Made by a program: the position numbers and the translations under genes. Positions 6,196 to 13,217 of a DNA stretch of 14,727 bases are shown here, piece after piece. The DNA lies in assembly GCA_023259875.1 (NCBI GenBank), contig JALRFL010000120.1, positions 1 to 14,727 of the forward strand, read 5' to 3'. Source of the DNA: Alphaproteobacteria bacterium. Its GTDB lineage: Bacteria; Pseudomonadota; Alphaproteobacteria; Puniceispirillales; UBA1172. A model generated the notes under the pieces. The model was not told the origin of the DNA, searched no databases, and saw only the letters and a program-made list of their open reading frames with translations. Every line of letters begins with the position of its first letter. Within the stretch, counting starts at the first letter, position 1.

Positions 6196-7566
6196 ATGAC
6201 CTTTTGTAAAGTCTCATCCACTGGCGTATCAGCCATAAGTCGCATGATCACGTTTGGTCGTGTCTGGGCTTTGATCATCATGATCATCGCTGTGACCACG
6301 GCGACATCAAGAGCCAGCATGATTCGTGATACCGAAATTGAAGATCATCTGCTTGCCTTGGCGCGTCCAATGGCCACAGCCGCAGGCATGGATGCCGATC
6401 AACTGCAAATCCGTATTATTATCAGTCCCACCTATAATGCCTTTGTGACCGGTGAAAATACAATTTTTGTGCATAGCGGTTTAGTGATTGAGGCCGAATC
6501 CATTTATGAAGTCGCAGGCGTTCTGGCGCATGAAATTGGTCATCTGGCCTCAGGTCATGTTCAAGGCAGAGGTGAGGTCGTGGACAATGCCATGATGGCG
6601 AGTGTTTTTGGCGCAGTTGCTGCCCTTGCGCTTAGCGCTTCTGGTCATGGGGATGCCGCGGTTGGGGCGGTTCTTGGTAGCACGGATCAGACCCAGCGCA
6701 TTATCCTAAAACAATCGCGGCAAGACGAGTCCGAAGCCGATGAATGGGCCATTCGGTTGATGCAAGACCAAGGCTATTCCTTGCGTCCTATGGCAAATCT
6801 GATGGCGCGGCTTTCGAAACAACGCCTGTTACCTGAATCCCGACAATCCAAATATTACCAGACACATCCCGGCGCAAGGGAGCGCAGTGTGGTTTTTCTC
6901 AATCATGCGCTATCTGAACCTGCCTCTGATCAACCGCCGCCTGCGGATATTAATGCTCAATTTCATCACATCAAGGCAAAGCTTCAGGCTTGGACAGACC
7001 CCCCTGAACAAACACTTATCAACACCAATCCGGATATCCCCTCGGATCGCTTTAGGCTGGCGATTGCCGCCTTTCGGTTAAGCGATTTGAAAGAGGCCTT
7101 AAATCATGTTGACCAATTGATTGCCGCCAATCCTGATCAGCCTTTTTATCGAGAGTTCAAAGGAGAAATTTTGCTTTCAGCTGGCCGCGCCCAAGAGGCT
7201 GTTGATGCGTTTCATGCCGCATTGGAGCGGTTGAATCATGACACCAATAAAGGGCAGATTTTCCTTTCCCTTGGGCGAGCGCTGATGACAATGGGGGATC
7301 AAGATAGCCTAAACAAAGCCATTCCCTATTTAGAAGAGGCTAATCGTCTTGAACCCGAATGGGCATTTGTCAAACATCAGCTAGGTATCACCTATGGCCG
7401 CGCCGGACGCCTCACTGACGCGGATTTGGTATTAGCAGAAAGAGCCATTATGATAGGCAACTATCCGCTTGCCAAACAACTGGCTGAACGAGCACGAGAC
7501 CGCGAAAACTCTAACCCCATTCAGCGGCAACTGGCTCTTGACCTGATTATTGAGGCTGAACAATGA
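6196..7566 (+). CDS. M48 family metallopeptidase with TPR repeats (BepA-like)
   Basis: This 456-residue exported zinc metallopeptidase resembles BepA/YfgC, which degrades or helps assemble outer membrane proteins in the periplasm. A hydrophobic segment (about 23-35) before TSRAS looks like a signal peptide. The peptidase domain (about 45-240) has HEIGH (H112, E113, H116), and E178 in SRQDESEAD supplies the third zinc ligand. A hydrophobic Ala/Gly-rich segment (about 132-160) lies between them, as in the family. The C-terminal part (about 280-435) is helical and TPR-like, with repeats such as ANPDQPFYREFKGEILLSAG (311-330). The ATG at 6196 has no strong ribosome binding site. An ATG at 6244 (residue 17) would give a shorter and more typical signal peptide and is a real alternative. 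A thiol-disulfide protein gene follows after 97 bases, also envelope-directed. Confidence 0.9.
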   Translation: MTFCKVSSTGVSAISRMITFGRVWALIIMIIAVTTATSRASMIRDTEIEDHLLALARPMATAAGMDADQLQIRIIISPTYNAFVTGENTIFVHSGLVIEAESIYEVAGVLAHEIGHLASGHVQGRGEVVDNAMMASVFGAVAALALSASGHGDAAVGAVLGSTDQTQRIILKQSRQDESEADEWAIRLMQDQGYSLRPMANLMARLSKQRLLPESRQSKYYQTHPGARERSVVFLNHALSEPASDQPPPADINAQFHHIKAKLQAWTDPPEQTLINTNPDIPSDRFRLAIAAFRLSDLKEALNHVDQLIAANPDQPFYREFKGEILLSAGRAQEAVDAFHAALERLNHDTNKGQIFLSLGRALMTMGDQDSLNKAIPYLEEANRLEPEWAFVKHQLGITYGRAGRLTDADLVLAERAIMIGNYPLAKQLAERARDRENSNPIQRQLALDLIIEAEQ

Positions 7567-7663
7567 TCATAAGAACAGGTGAAGCCAGGGGAAAAGACTG
7601 ATAAAAGGAAACTCATCTTTGCCAGCATATGCTAAATTTGAAAATACAAAAGAAAGGCATGAC

Positions 7664-8428
7664 ATGACAAGCACAGACAAACACACCCGTGACACTGGTC
7701 TGCGATCACATTTTCCCCTTGCCTTGGCCTTGGTCATTGGCGTTGTTCTAGGGTTTTTGATCGATCGGGCTTTGCCACTAGGGACAAATCAAGACAATGA
7801 CCTTAACGCACGCATGGCGGCCTATATCAGCGCCAATCCTGAGGCGATTGAAAAAGCCCTTATCGCCCTTAATGTTGAGCGCAATCAAAACGCGCGTCTG
7901 CAAGCGGTCAATTTGCTCAGGGCTGGTGATGATAAAACCGTCATTGGCAATCCAGACGGGGATATCACGATTTATGAGTTCAGCGACTATAACTGCGGCT
8001 ATTGCAAGCGCGCCTTTGCAGATGTGATGGAGGTCGTCAAAACGGATGGCAATATTCGTTTAGTGATCAAGGAATACCCTATTCTGGCAGAAAGTTCTGT
8101 CGATGCCGCGCGGCTGGCGCTTCATGCCGCAGAAGCAGGACAATTTGAAAATGTGCATCAAATGCTCATGCAATGGCGTGGAAGCATTACCAATGCCATG
8201 CTCGAAGACCTTGCCGCGACTTCTGGAATCACCAGCTTTTCTATCAATGGCCGGAACAATGATCCGATGATGGCCTTGCTCAACCGCAATTATGATCTGG
8301 GCCAGCAGTTAAACATTGACGGCACACCTGCATTTATCATTGGCGGCGATATTTATCCCGGTGCAATCGGAAAAGATGCGCTAACACAAGCCATAGCCAA
8401 AGCGCGTGCTGACGCCAAAGCCTCATAA
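7664..8428 (+). CDS. DsbA-family thiol-disulfide protein, ScsC/BdbD-like
   Basis: This 254-residue protein probably oxidises or isomerises disulfide bonds in the periplasm while anchored in the inner membrane. One hydrophobic segment (about 17-34) serves as signal anchor. An N-terminal helical region (about 46-86, with ARMAAYISANPEAIEKAL) resembles the ScsC N-terminal domain, which makes that family oligomeric. The thioredoxin fold follows (about 92-250) with the active site CGYC (C111, C114) in SDYNCGYCKR and a cis-proline P222 in GTPAF. The ATG at 7664 has AAAGAAAGG six bases upstream. A TTG at 7619 behind AAAAGGAA would add 15 residues and is less likely. It probably shares a transcript with the preceding peptidase gene. 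No DsbB or DsbD partner is in the window. Confidence 0.9.
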   Translation: MTSTDKHTRDTGLRSHFPLALALVIGVVLGFLIDRALPLGTNQDNDLNARMAAYISANPEAIEKALIALNVERNQNARLQAVNLLRAGDDKTVIGNPDGDITIYEFSDYNCGYCKRAFADVMEVVKTDGNIRLVIKEYPILAESSVDAARLALHAAEAGQFENVHQMLMQWRGSITNAMLEDLAATSGITSFSINGRNNDPMMALLNRNYDLGQQLNIDGTPAFIIGGDIYPGAIGKDALTQAIAKARADAKAS

Positions 8429-8511
8429 CTCTGATCAGTCATCAGGTGACAGAGCGAGGCGATCCTGTTATAGGTGGTGAATATTGAAGATAAGTTTTGT
8501 TAAGGGTAATC

Positions 8512-8964
8512 ATGGCTCAACATACTGCGCTTGTCATTAATGGCCCAAACTTAAATCAGCTTGGCGTGCGTGAGCCTGAAATCTATGGCCGTACGACCCT
8601 TGCTGATATTGAGGCGCTGTGCCATAGCACCGCCAAGCCGCATGGCATGACGATTGAGTTCATGCAGTCCAATGCCGAAGATAAAATTGTTGAGGCTATT
8701 CAAAATGCTGTTCACCAGCAGATTGATGCCATCATCATTAACGCCGCCGCTTTTACCCATACTTCTGTGGCTATTCGCGACGCCATGCAAATGTTTAAGG
8801 GGATCAAGATTGAAATCCACCTTAGCAACACCTTTTCACGCGAAACTTTTCGTCACCATTCCTATCTGTCTGATATTGTCACAGGCGTGATCTGCGGCTT
8901 TGGGGCGGATAGTTATCGCTTAGCGGTTGAAGCCGCCGCATCCAAATTACAATCATCAGCGTAA
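8512..8964 (+). CDS. aroQ: 3-dehydroquinate dehydratase, type II
   Basis: This 150-residue cytoplasmic enzyme converts 3-dehydroquinate to 3-dehydroshikimate in the shikimate pathway to aromatic amino acids. Its length is typical for the dodecameric type II family. The start INGPNLNQLGVREPEIYG carries the flexible-lid arginine R20 and catalytic tyrosine Y25. The second part has FTHTS with H83 and the catalytic histidine H103 in EIHLSN. The ATG at 8512 has AAGGG five bases upstream. A TTG at 8497 would add five residues without family support. The gene is 37 bases before accB; aroQ-accB-accC is a common alphaproteobacterial order and they are probably co-transcribed. Confidence 0.96.
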   Translation: MAQHTALVINGPNLNQLGVREPEIYGRTTLADIEALCHSTAKPHGMTIEFMQSNAEDKIVEAIQNAVHQQIDAIIINAAAFTHTSVAIRDAMQMFKGIKIEIHLSNTFSRETFRHHSYLSDIVTGVICGFGADSYRLAVEAAASKLQSSA

Positions 8965-9001
8965 GGTAACGACCTGCCAAACCAAAGGGAGCCCGACCAA
9001 C

Positions 9002-9502
9002 ATGGCCCAGACACCTCGCAAATCTTCTGATGAGATTGCTAAAAAAACCCAACTCGTGCGTGAATTGGCGCAAATCATGGAAGACACAGGTTTAGTCGAA
9101 ATTGACTTTGAGGATGACAAGATTTCGGTTCATCTTTCCAAAACAGGATCGGTAAGCCATGCCCCCATGATGGCGGCACCTGCCCCCATAGCCGCCCCAG
9201 CCGCGGCGCCTTCCCCTGCGGCGGCACCCGCAGCACCATCAGAAGACGCCACAGCCGATAGCGATCTTGACCATGCGGTGAACTCACCCATGGTGGGGCG
9301 TGCATATCTGGCCCCCGAACCCGGGGCGGCGGTATTTGTTAAAGAAGGCGATAATGTTAAAGCAGGGCAAACCTTGCTGATCATAGAAGCGATGAAAGTG
9401 ATGAACCCCATCACCGCACCTAAGGCCGGTGTGGTAAGCCGAATTCTGATTGAGGATGGCCAACCGGTTGAGTTTGGTGAACCCCTGATCGTGATTTTGT
9501 AG
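9002..9502 (+). CDS. accB: Acetyl-CoA carboxylase biotin carboxyl carrier protein
   Basis: This 166-residue carrier holds the biotin that shuttles CO2 from biotin carboxylase to the carboxyltransferase of acetyl-CoA carboxylase, the first step of fatty acid synthesis. An N-terminal helical part (1-48) leads into a flexible Ala/Pro linker (about 54-80), then the biotinyl domain (about 93-166). Biotin would be attached to K132 in EAMKVMN. The opening NSPMVGRAYLAPEPG is the usual start of the bacterial AccB domain. The ATG at 9002 has AAGGGAG ten bases upstream. Reading on upstream without a stop would only add non-family sequence overlapping the aroQ end. accC follows after 33 bases. Confidence 0.97.
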   Translation: MAQTPRKSSDEIAKKTQLVRELAQIMEDTGLVEIDFEDDKISVHLSKTGSVSHAPMMAAPAPIAAPAAAPSPAAAPAAPSEDATADSDLDHAVNSPMVGRAYLAPEPGAAVFVKEGDNVKAGQTLLIIEAMKVMNPITAPKAGVVSRILIEDGQPVEFGEPLIVIL

Positions 9503-9535
9503 TCGATAAAGAAATATCAAATTAGGGATATGCCA

Positions 9536-10912
9536 ATGTTTAAGAAAATCCTGATTGCCAATCGCGGGGATGTGGCGTTGCGTGTGCTTCGGGCGTGTCA
9601 GGATATGGGCATTGCCACGGTCGCGGTTCATTCCACCGCAGATACCGACGCCATGCATGTTCGGCTGGCAGACGAATCCGTCTGTATTGGTGAAGCACCA
9701 TCCGCCCAGTCTTATCTTAACATTCCAGCCTTGATTTCAGCCGCAACCATTACAGGCGCAGAGGCTATTCATCCCGGCGTGGGGTTTCTGTCTGAAAATG
9801 CGGATTTTGCCGGCGTTGTCGAAGCCCATGGCTTAACCTTTATCGGCCCTAGAATTGAGCATATCGTTTCCATGGGCGACAAGGTGGAGGCAAAACGCAC
9901 CGCCGCGGCGGCTGGCCTTCCCTTGGTGCCGGGGTCAGATGGCGCCATTGCCAATCTTAGCGAAGCCCAGCGCGTTGCCAAAAGCACAGGATATCCTGTT
10001 CTGATCAAGGCTGCCTCTGGTGGTGGTGGCCGCGGAATGAAAGTGGCTAATTCCGAGGATGATTTATCAGAAGCGTTTTCTTCTGCCCGAAGTGAGGCAA
10101 AGGCCGCCTTTGGTGACGATACTGTGTATTTGGAACGCTATCTGGGCAATCCACGGCACATTGAGATTCAGGTGATTGCCGATGCGCATGGAAATGTCGC
10201 CCATCTTGGTGAGCGCGAATGTTCTGTCCAGCGCCGCCATCAGAAATTGCTCGAAGAAGCACCCTCGCCAGTTCTGACCCCTGACGAGCGTGCGCATATT
10301 GGCGGTATCGCCGCTAATGCTACCCGTTCAATGGGATATCTTGGCCTTGGAACGATGGAGTTTCTCTATGAGAATGGGGAATTCTTTTTCATTGAGATGA
10401 ACACGAGATTGCAGGTTGAACACCCAATCACTGAGGCGATTACCGGCATTGATCTGGTAGTGGAACAGATTCGCATTGCCGCCGGACTGCCCTTATCCTT
10501 TCGGCAAGAAGATGTTCATTTCAACGGTCACGCCATTGAATGCCGCATTAACGCAGAACATCCCACCACATTTATGCCAACCCCCGGTAAGGTGAGCGAT
10601 TTTCACGCCCCCGGCGGCCCCGGCGTTCGTGTTGATAGTTTTCTTTATTCTGGCTATCGCATCCCATCAGATTATGACAGCCTGATTGCTAAGATCATTG
10701 TGCATGGCGATGATCGGGCGCATTGTCTGGCTCGATTGCAACGCGCCCTGGATGAAACCATCATTACGCCTATGCCAACTTCACTGGATTTGCACCGTCT
10801 GTTAGCTAAAGATGCCGATATCGCATCAGGGGATTATTCGATCCGTTGGCTAGAAGAAAAATTCCTGCCAAATCTAGAGGCAAGCCAAACCGCCGATAAC
10901 AGCAAATCATAA
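9536..10912 (+). CDS. accC: Acetyl-CoA carboxylase biotin carboxylase subunit
   Basis: This 458-residue ATP-grasp enzyme carboxylates biotin on AccB using ATP and bicarbonate. Length and lack of a fused carrier domain fit AccC. ATP and catalytic residues match E. coli numbering within one position: K116, K158, the glycine loop SGGGGRGM (161-168), H208, E275, E287, R291, E295 and R337. The ATG at 9536 was chosen because AGGGA lies seven bases upstream and MFKKILIANRG matches the family start; an ATG at 9530 would be only one base from that ribosome binding site. Two positions in otherwise nearly invariant signatures differ: NRGEIA reads NRGDVA (D12, V13) and HPGYGF reads HPGVGF (V82). All other active-site residues are intact, so the enzyme is probably functional. 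Confidence 0.97.
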   Translation: MFKKILIANRGDVALRVLRACQDMGIATVAVHSTADTDAMHVRLADESVCIGEAPSAQSYLNIPALISAATITGAEAIHPGVGFLSENADFAGVVEAHGLTFIGPRIEHIVSMGDKVEAKRTAAAAGLPLVPGSDGAIANLSEAQRVAKSTGYPVLIKAASGGGGRGMKVANSEDDLSEAFSSARSEAKAAFGDDTVYLERYLGNPRHIEIQVIADAHGNVAHLGERECSVQRRHQKLLEEAPSPVLTPDERAHIGGIAANATRSMGYLGLGTMEFLYENGEFFFIEMNTRLQVEHPITEAITGIDLVVEQIRIAAGLPLSFRQEDVHFNGHAIECRINAEHPTTFMPTPGKVSDFHAPGGPGVRVDSFLYSGYRIPSDYDSLIAKIIVHGDDRAHCLARLQRALDETIITPMPTSLDLHRLLAKDADIASGDYSIRWLEEKFLPNLEASQTADNSKS

Positions 10913-10953
10913 CGGCTCTTGCCTGTTTTCTGTATCCTCGGCAAAATGAGCGG

Positions 10954-11622
10954 ATGTATCATTATTCGCCTGAGACCTTGATCAAATCCTATGCGCTAGG
11001 GGTTTTCCCCATGGCCGAAAGCCATGATGATGAGCGCATCTTTTTTGTTGATCCAAAACAGCGCGGTATTATCCCCCTTCACCCACCCCATCTTAGCCGT
11101 TCCATGCGCCGCTTGATACGACGTACCCATTTGCGCGTAACGGTTAATCAAGCGTTTGCCGAGGTTATTGACGGATGCCGGGAAATTACCGATCAACGCC
11201 AAGACACTTGGATAAACCCCCAAATTCGCCAGCTTTACTGCGCTTTACACCGGCTTGGTTTTGCCCATTCCCTAGAGGTCTGGCAAGATACGGATATGGC
11301 CTCACCCCAGCTGGTTGGCGGCATATATGGAGTGGCTTTAGCTGGGGCGTTTTTTGGTGAGAGCATGTTTAGCCGTGTCAGTAATGCGTCTAAACTGGGG
11401 TTGTTGCATCTGATGGCTCGGCTTCGCCATGGCGGTTTTACCTTGTTTGATACCCAGTTTATTAACCCCCATCTGGTGCAATTTGGGTGTGTGGAAATCC
11501 CAAGGCAGGATTTTCATGACCGCCTTAAAGCCGCCCTCAAGGTATCTGCGCAATTTCCGCAAGATGATGATCCCGCGCCAATGCTTGATCAGTTGTTACA
11601 AGACAGCACCGTAATGTCATAA
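10954..11622 (+). CDS. aat: Leucyl/phenylalanyl-tRNA-protein transferase
   Basis: This 222-residue cytoplasmic enzyme adds Leu or Phe from aminoacyl-tRNA to proteins that begin with Arg or Lys, marking them for ClpS-ClpAP degradation by the N-end rule. Family signatures are LGVFPMAES (15-23), DTWINPQI (84-91), GGIYGVALAGAFFGESMFS (122-140), ASKLGLLHLMARL (145-157) and DTQFINPHL (166-174) with D166 and Q168 at the catalytic positions, then FGCVEIPRQDF. The ATG at 10954 is the usual family start (Y.L.PE.LI..YA); only a weak GAGCGG precedes it. accC ends 41 bases upstream. The 3' end overlaps the opposing DUF2155 gene by 34 bases. Confidence 0.96.
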   Translation: MYHYSPETLIKSYALGVFPMAESHDDERIFFVDPKQRGIIPLHPPHLSRSMRRLIRRTHLRVTVNQAFAEVIDGCREITDQRQDTWINPQIRQLYCALHRLGFAHSLEVWQDTDMASPQLVGGIYGVALAGAFFGESMFSRVSNASKLGLLHLMARLRHGGFTLFDTQFINPHLVQFGCVEIPRQDFHDRLKAALKVSAQFPQDDDPAPMLDQLLQDSTVMS

Positions 11623-12017
11623 ACAGGATGCTCAAGCCCACTAATCGCCGGAGATGAGGCAAACATCCAACCCATGAAAATGGGCATTTCGGTCACCTTA
11701 CCATCATAATCCACCGACCGTATTTCAATCAAAGCGGCGTGATCCGGCGGTTGATCGGGGGGGCGAAAATTACAGGCATGGACATAAAGTTCCAATGTGC
11801 CAAATCGGGTTGTCACCCCAATGGGGACATCAATGGTAGAAATCCGCGCGGTGATTTTATCAAGAGTTTGCAGCCTTGCCCGTTCCCCGTTGCGCCAATC
11901 CCCTTGATTGGCCGTTGCGGCAACGGCATCAAACACCATGGCAGATAAAGACATAAAAAACGCTAGAAGGGGAACATAGATACCCAATCCACGCACGCTA
12001 CTCACCTGTTTGGTCAT
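11589..12017 (-). CDS. DUF2155 periplasmic protein of unknown function
   Basis: This 142-residue protein has the hallmarks of DUF2155, a family found mostly in alphaproteobacteria with no established role. A hydrophobic segment (about 12-30) and AVA-A (31-34) suggest export by signal peptide. The mature part has KITARISTIDVPIGV (54-68), RFGTLELYVHACNFRPP (71-87), GWMFASSPA (116-124) and HPVYD (130-134). Two cysteines, C82 and C140, could form a disulfide in the periplasm. The ATG at 12017 lies inside the end of the MlaD-like gene (20-base overlap), which suggests translational coupling; a TTG at 12038 would add seven residues. Its 3' end overlaps aat on the other strand. Function cannot be read from sequence. 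Confidence 0.87.
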   Translation of the reverse strand: MTKQVSSVRGLGIYVPLLAFFMSLSAMVFDAVAATANQGDWRNGERARLQTLDKITARISTIDVPIGVTTRFGTLELYVHACNFRPPDQPPDHAALIEIRSVDYDGKVTEMPIFMGWMFASSPAISGLEHPVYDITVLSCNN

Positions 12018-12447
12018 TGGTAAACACCGCTTTACCAATCAAATCCGCCAGATTGATTGGGTCAAGGGTATTATAAAACACATGCCCTTCGATAATCATA
12101 TCCGAAGAATTTCCAGGCACTACATCAACATGACTGCCGCCAAGAAGCGACGTTGACGAGATGCGAACAACACTATCAACAGGGATAGCATAAAGAGGAT
12201 CAATAGCCATTTCGACATAAGCATCAAAGATAACTGGATCAAGTCGGGTGGCAGAAACACTGCCTATAGAAATGCCGGAGATGCGCACATCATCCCCAAC
12301 CTTAAGATCACCAATCTTGCCGAAAACCGCCTCAACCGTGATGGTGTCTTTAGGCTTAAAATTCGTGATTGATAGCGCAAGCCAGAGAAACGCGGCAGCA
12401 ATGATCAAGACCACCGCGCCCATTACCATTTCTATGGTGTTACGCAT
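11998..12447 (-). CDS. mlaD: MlaD-like outer membrane lipid transport protein
   Basis: This 149-residue MCE-domain protein is anchored in the inner membrane and faces the periplasm. In the Mla pathway MlaD forms a hexameric ring on the MlaFE transporter and handles phospholipid moving between membranes. It has one transmembrane helix (about 8-26), then the MCE domain (about 34-115) with GDDVRISGISIGSV (51-64) and the conserved LLGG (101-104). A hydrophobic C-terminal part (about 129-143, INLADLIGKAVF) matches the helix that follows the domain in MlaD. GGAG lies nine bases before the ATG. It starts six bases after the NDUFA12-like gene and overlaps the DUF2155 gene. No mlaE, mlaF, mlaB or mlaC is in the window, so its partners are probably elsewhere. 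Confidence 0.9.
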   Translation of the reverse strand: MRNTIEMVMGAVVLIIAAAFLWLALSITNFKPKDTITVEAVFGKIGDLKVGDDVRISGISIGSVSATRLDPVIFDAYVEMAIDPLYAIPVDSVVRISSTSLLGGSHVDVVPGNSSDMIIEGHVFYNTLDPINLADLIGKAVFTNDQTGE

Positions 12448-12453
12448 GACAGA

Positions 12454-12810
12454 TTACTCCGGCTTCCACGGTTGATAATCGCCAGTCGCCTGGCGACGGC
12501 GCCCCAATCGCAACAGATGGCCTGCCGGACGATAAGCGTGAATCGTCCCTGTTAAGTTTGGTTGATGCGGCAATTGCCATGCTTGCTTGGCGTAGCCACC
12601 CTCGGGTGGCAAATCTGTTTCGGTGTAATGCAACCAGCCATGCCAATCAGCAGGCACCTTGCTTGCCTCTGGCGTGCCTTTATAAATGACATACCGGCGT
12701 GGGCGACCATTGTTACGGGTTTTACGAGATTCGTAATAACAATTCCCAAACTCATCCTTGCCAACCCGTTTTGAGCGAAGTTTGATGTTCAACCGTGAAA
12801 GCCAATGCAT
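12454..12810 (-). CDS. NDUFA12-family complex I accessory protein
   Basis: This 118-residue protein belongs to the NDUFA12 (B17.2) family. In mitochondria and alphaproteobacteria such proteins are accessory subunits of NADH:ubiquinone oxidoreductase, bound to its peripheral arm. Signatures in order are VGKDEFGNCYYESRK (16-30), RRYVIYKG (38-45), VPADWHGWLHYTETDLPP (52-69), WQLPHQPNLTGT (78-89), AYRPAGHL (92-99) and the C-terminal ATGDYQPWKPE. The ATG at 12810 gives the family length. An open frame continues upstream to 12972 but adds Arg/Trp/Cys-rich sequence unlike the family, and a possible promoter lies inside it. It is the first gene of the cluster with mlaD and DUF2155. No other complex I gene is nearby. 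Confidence 0.93.
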   Translation of the reverse strand: MHWLSRLNIKLRSKRVGKDEFGNCYYESRKTRNNGRPRRYVIYKGTPEASKVPADWHGWLHYTETDLPPEGGYAKQAWQLPHQPNLTGTIHAYRPAGHLLRLGRRRQATGDYQPWKPE

Positions 12811-12848
12811 GATAAAAAACCAGTCTCTGTAAATTCGAATTTCATATA

Positions 12849-12877
12849 TCCATAGCGGATATTGTCCTGTCTCGCAA
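12849..12877 (-). promoter_or_regulatory. Weak candidate promoter for the NDUFA12 cluster
   Basis: On the minus strand TTGCGA (12872-12877) and TATGGA (12849-12854) are 17 bases apart. They match four and three of six consensus positions. Transcription would start near 12842, about 30 bases before the chosen start codon at 12810, which fits the shorter protein. The evidence is weak. Confidence 0.25.
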
Positions 12878-13100
12878 CGATTGAAGTCATCTTTGCCTAT
12901 CACAAGCCACAAGCGTTGACAGCAAAAGCGTCTCTTACGCCAAAGCGCGGCGGAAATGTTTTTTCGCGCCATGGTTGTGTGATTTTTTTCTTCGCAACTA
13001 TCGGATTAATGACCAAGTAGAGAGGCGCAGAATTCTGGTGGTTTAGTTTTCGTCAAGTGGTTTTTTTTAAATATGGCTAAATTTTGATATTGCTATCTAC

Positions 13101-13116
13101 CACCAAGATCATGTAG
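13101..13116 (+). promoter_or_regulatory. Candidate NrdR box 1 upstream of nrdJ
   Basis: The core CAAGATCATG (13104-13113) matches seven of ten positions of the NrdR core CwAtATaTwG. On its own it is weak. It gains support because it lies exactly 15 bases before the stronger box 2, the spacing typical of paired NrdR boxes. A TTGATA at 13084-13089 could be a -35, with GATCAT (13107-13112) inside this box as its -10, which would fit repression. Confidence 0.28.
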
Positions 13117-13131
13117 ATATTTATCTCTTAA

Positions 13132-13147
13132 CTACAACATATAGATC
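13132..13147 (+). promoter_or_regulatory. Candidate NrdR box 2 upstream of nrdJ
   Basis: The core CAACATATAG (13135-13144) matches nine of ten positions of the NrdR core CwAtATaTwG, although the outer bases match poorly. NrdR is the ATP/dATP-sensing repressor of ribonucleotide reductase genes and binds paired boxes upstream of nrd operons. The site is 71 bases before the nrdJ start, a fitting place. Confidence 0.42.
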
Positions 13148-13190
13148 ATCCGTAACGAATCGCCGAACATCATATGCTCTGTGCTGATCT

Positions 13191-13196
13191 TATAAT
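13191..13196 (+). promoter_or_regulatory. Possible -10 element of nrdJ
   Basis: TATAAT matches the -10 consensus perfectly 21 bases before the nrdJ ATG, but no acceptable -35 lies 16-18 bases upstream. A start near 13203 would leave a leader of only about 15 bases, just including the AAAGG ribosome binding site. A promoter further upstream, overlapping the NrdR boxes, is the alternative. Confidence 0.25.
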
Positions 13197-13217
13197 TGAT
13201 AAACAAAGGTATACATT

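Larger units (their letters stand above)
12811..13217. other. AT-rich divergent intergenic region before nrdJ
   Basis: This stretch of 407 bases separates the NDUFA12-like gene from nrdJ. I see no gene in it; the minus-strand open frame to 12972 is judged a chance extension. The half next to nrdJ (about 12980-13217) is clearly more AT-rich than the coding sequence, with T-runs at 12983-12989 and 13061-13068. It holds the candidate NrdR boxes and a TATAAT. Nothing resembling a cobalamin riboswitch is visible. Confidence 0.5.

Noticed and set aside
7624..7633. Perfect 10-bp palindrome AGCATATGCT upstream of the DsbA-like gene
   Set aside because: Palindromes of this length are expected several times by chance in a window of this size and it overlaps no clear promoter.
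8429..8454. Inverted arms CTCTG/CAGAG after the DsbA-like gene as a terminator
   Set aside because: The stem is short, broken by a five-base bulge and has no U-tract; an alternative fold CTGAT-CAGTC-ATCAG is equally weak.
12811..12972. 54-residue N-terminal extension of the NDUFA12-like protein
   Set aside because: The added sequence is Arg/Trp/Cys-rich, unlike the family, and the protein has family length from the ATG at 12810.
12811..13217. Cobalamin riboswitch before the B12-dependent reductase
   Set aside because: No B12-box-like sequence or suitable conserved core is visible, and the region near nrdJ is AT-rich with little pairing potential.
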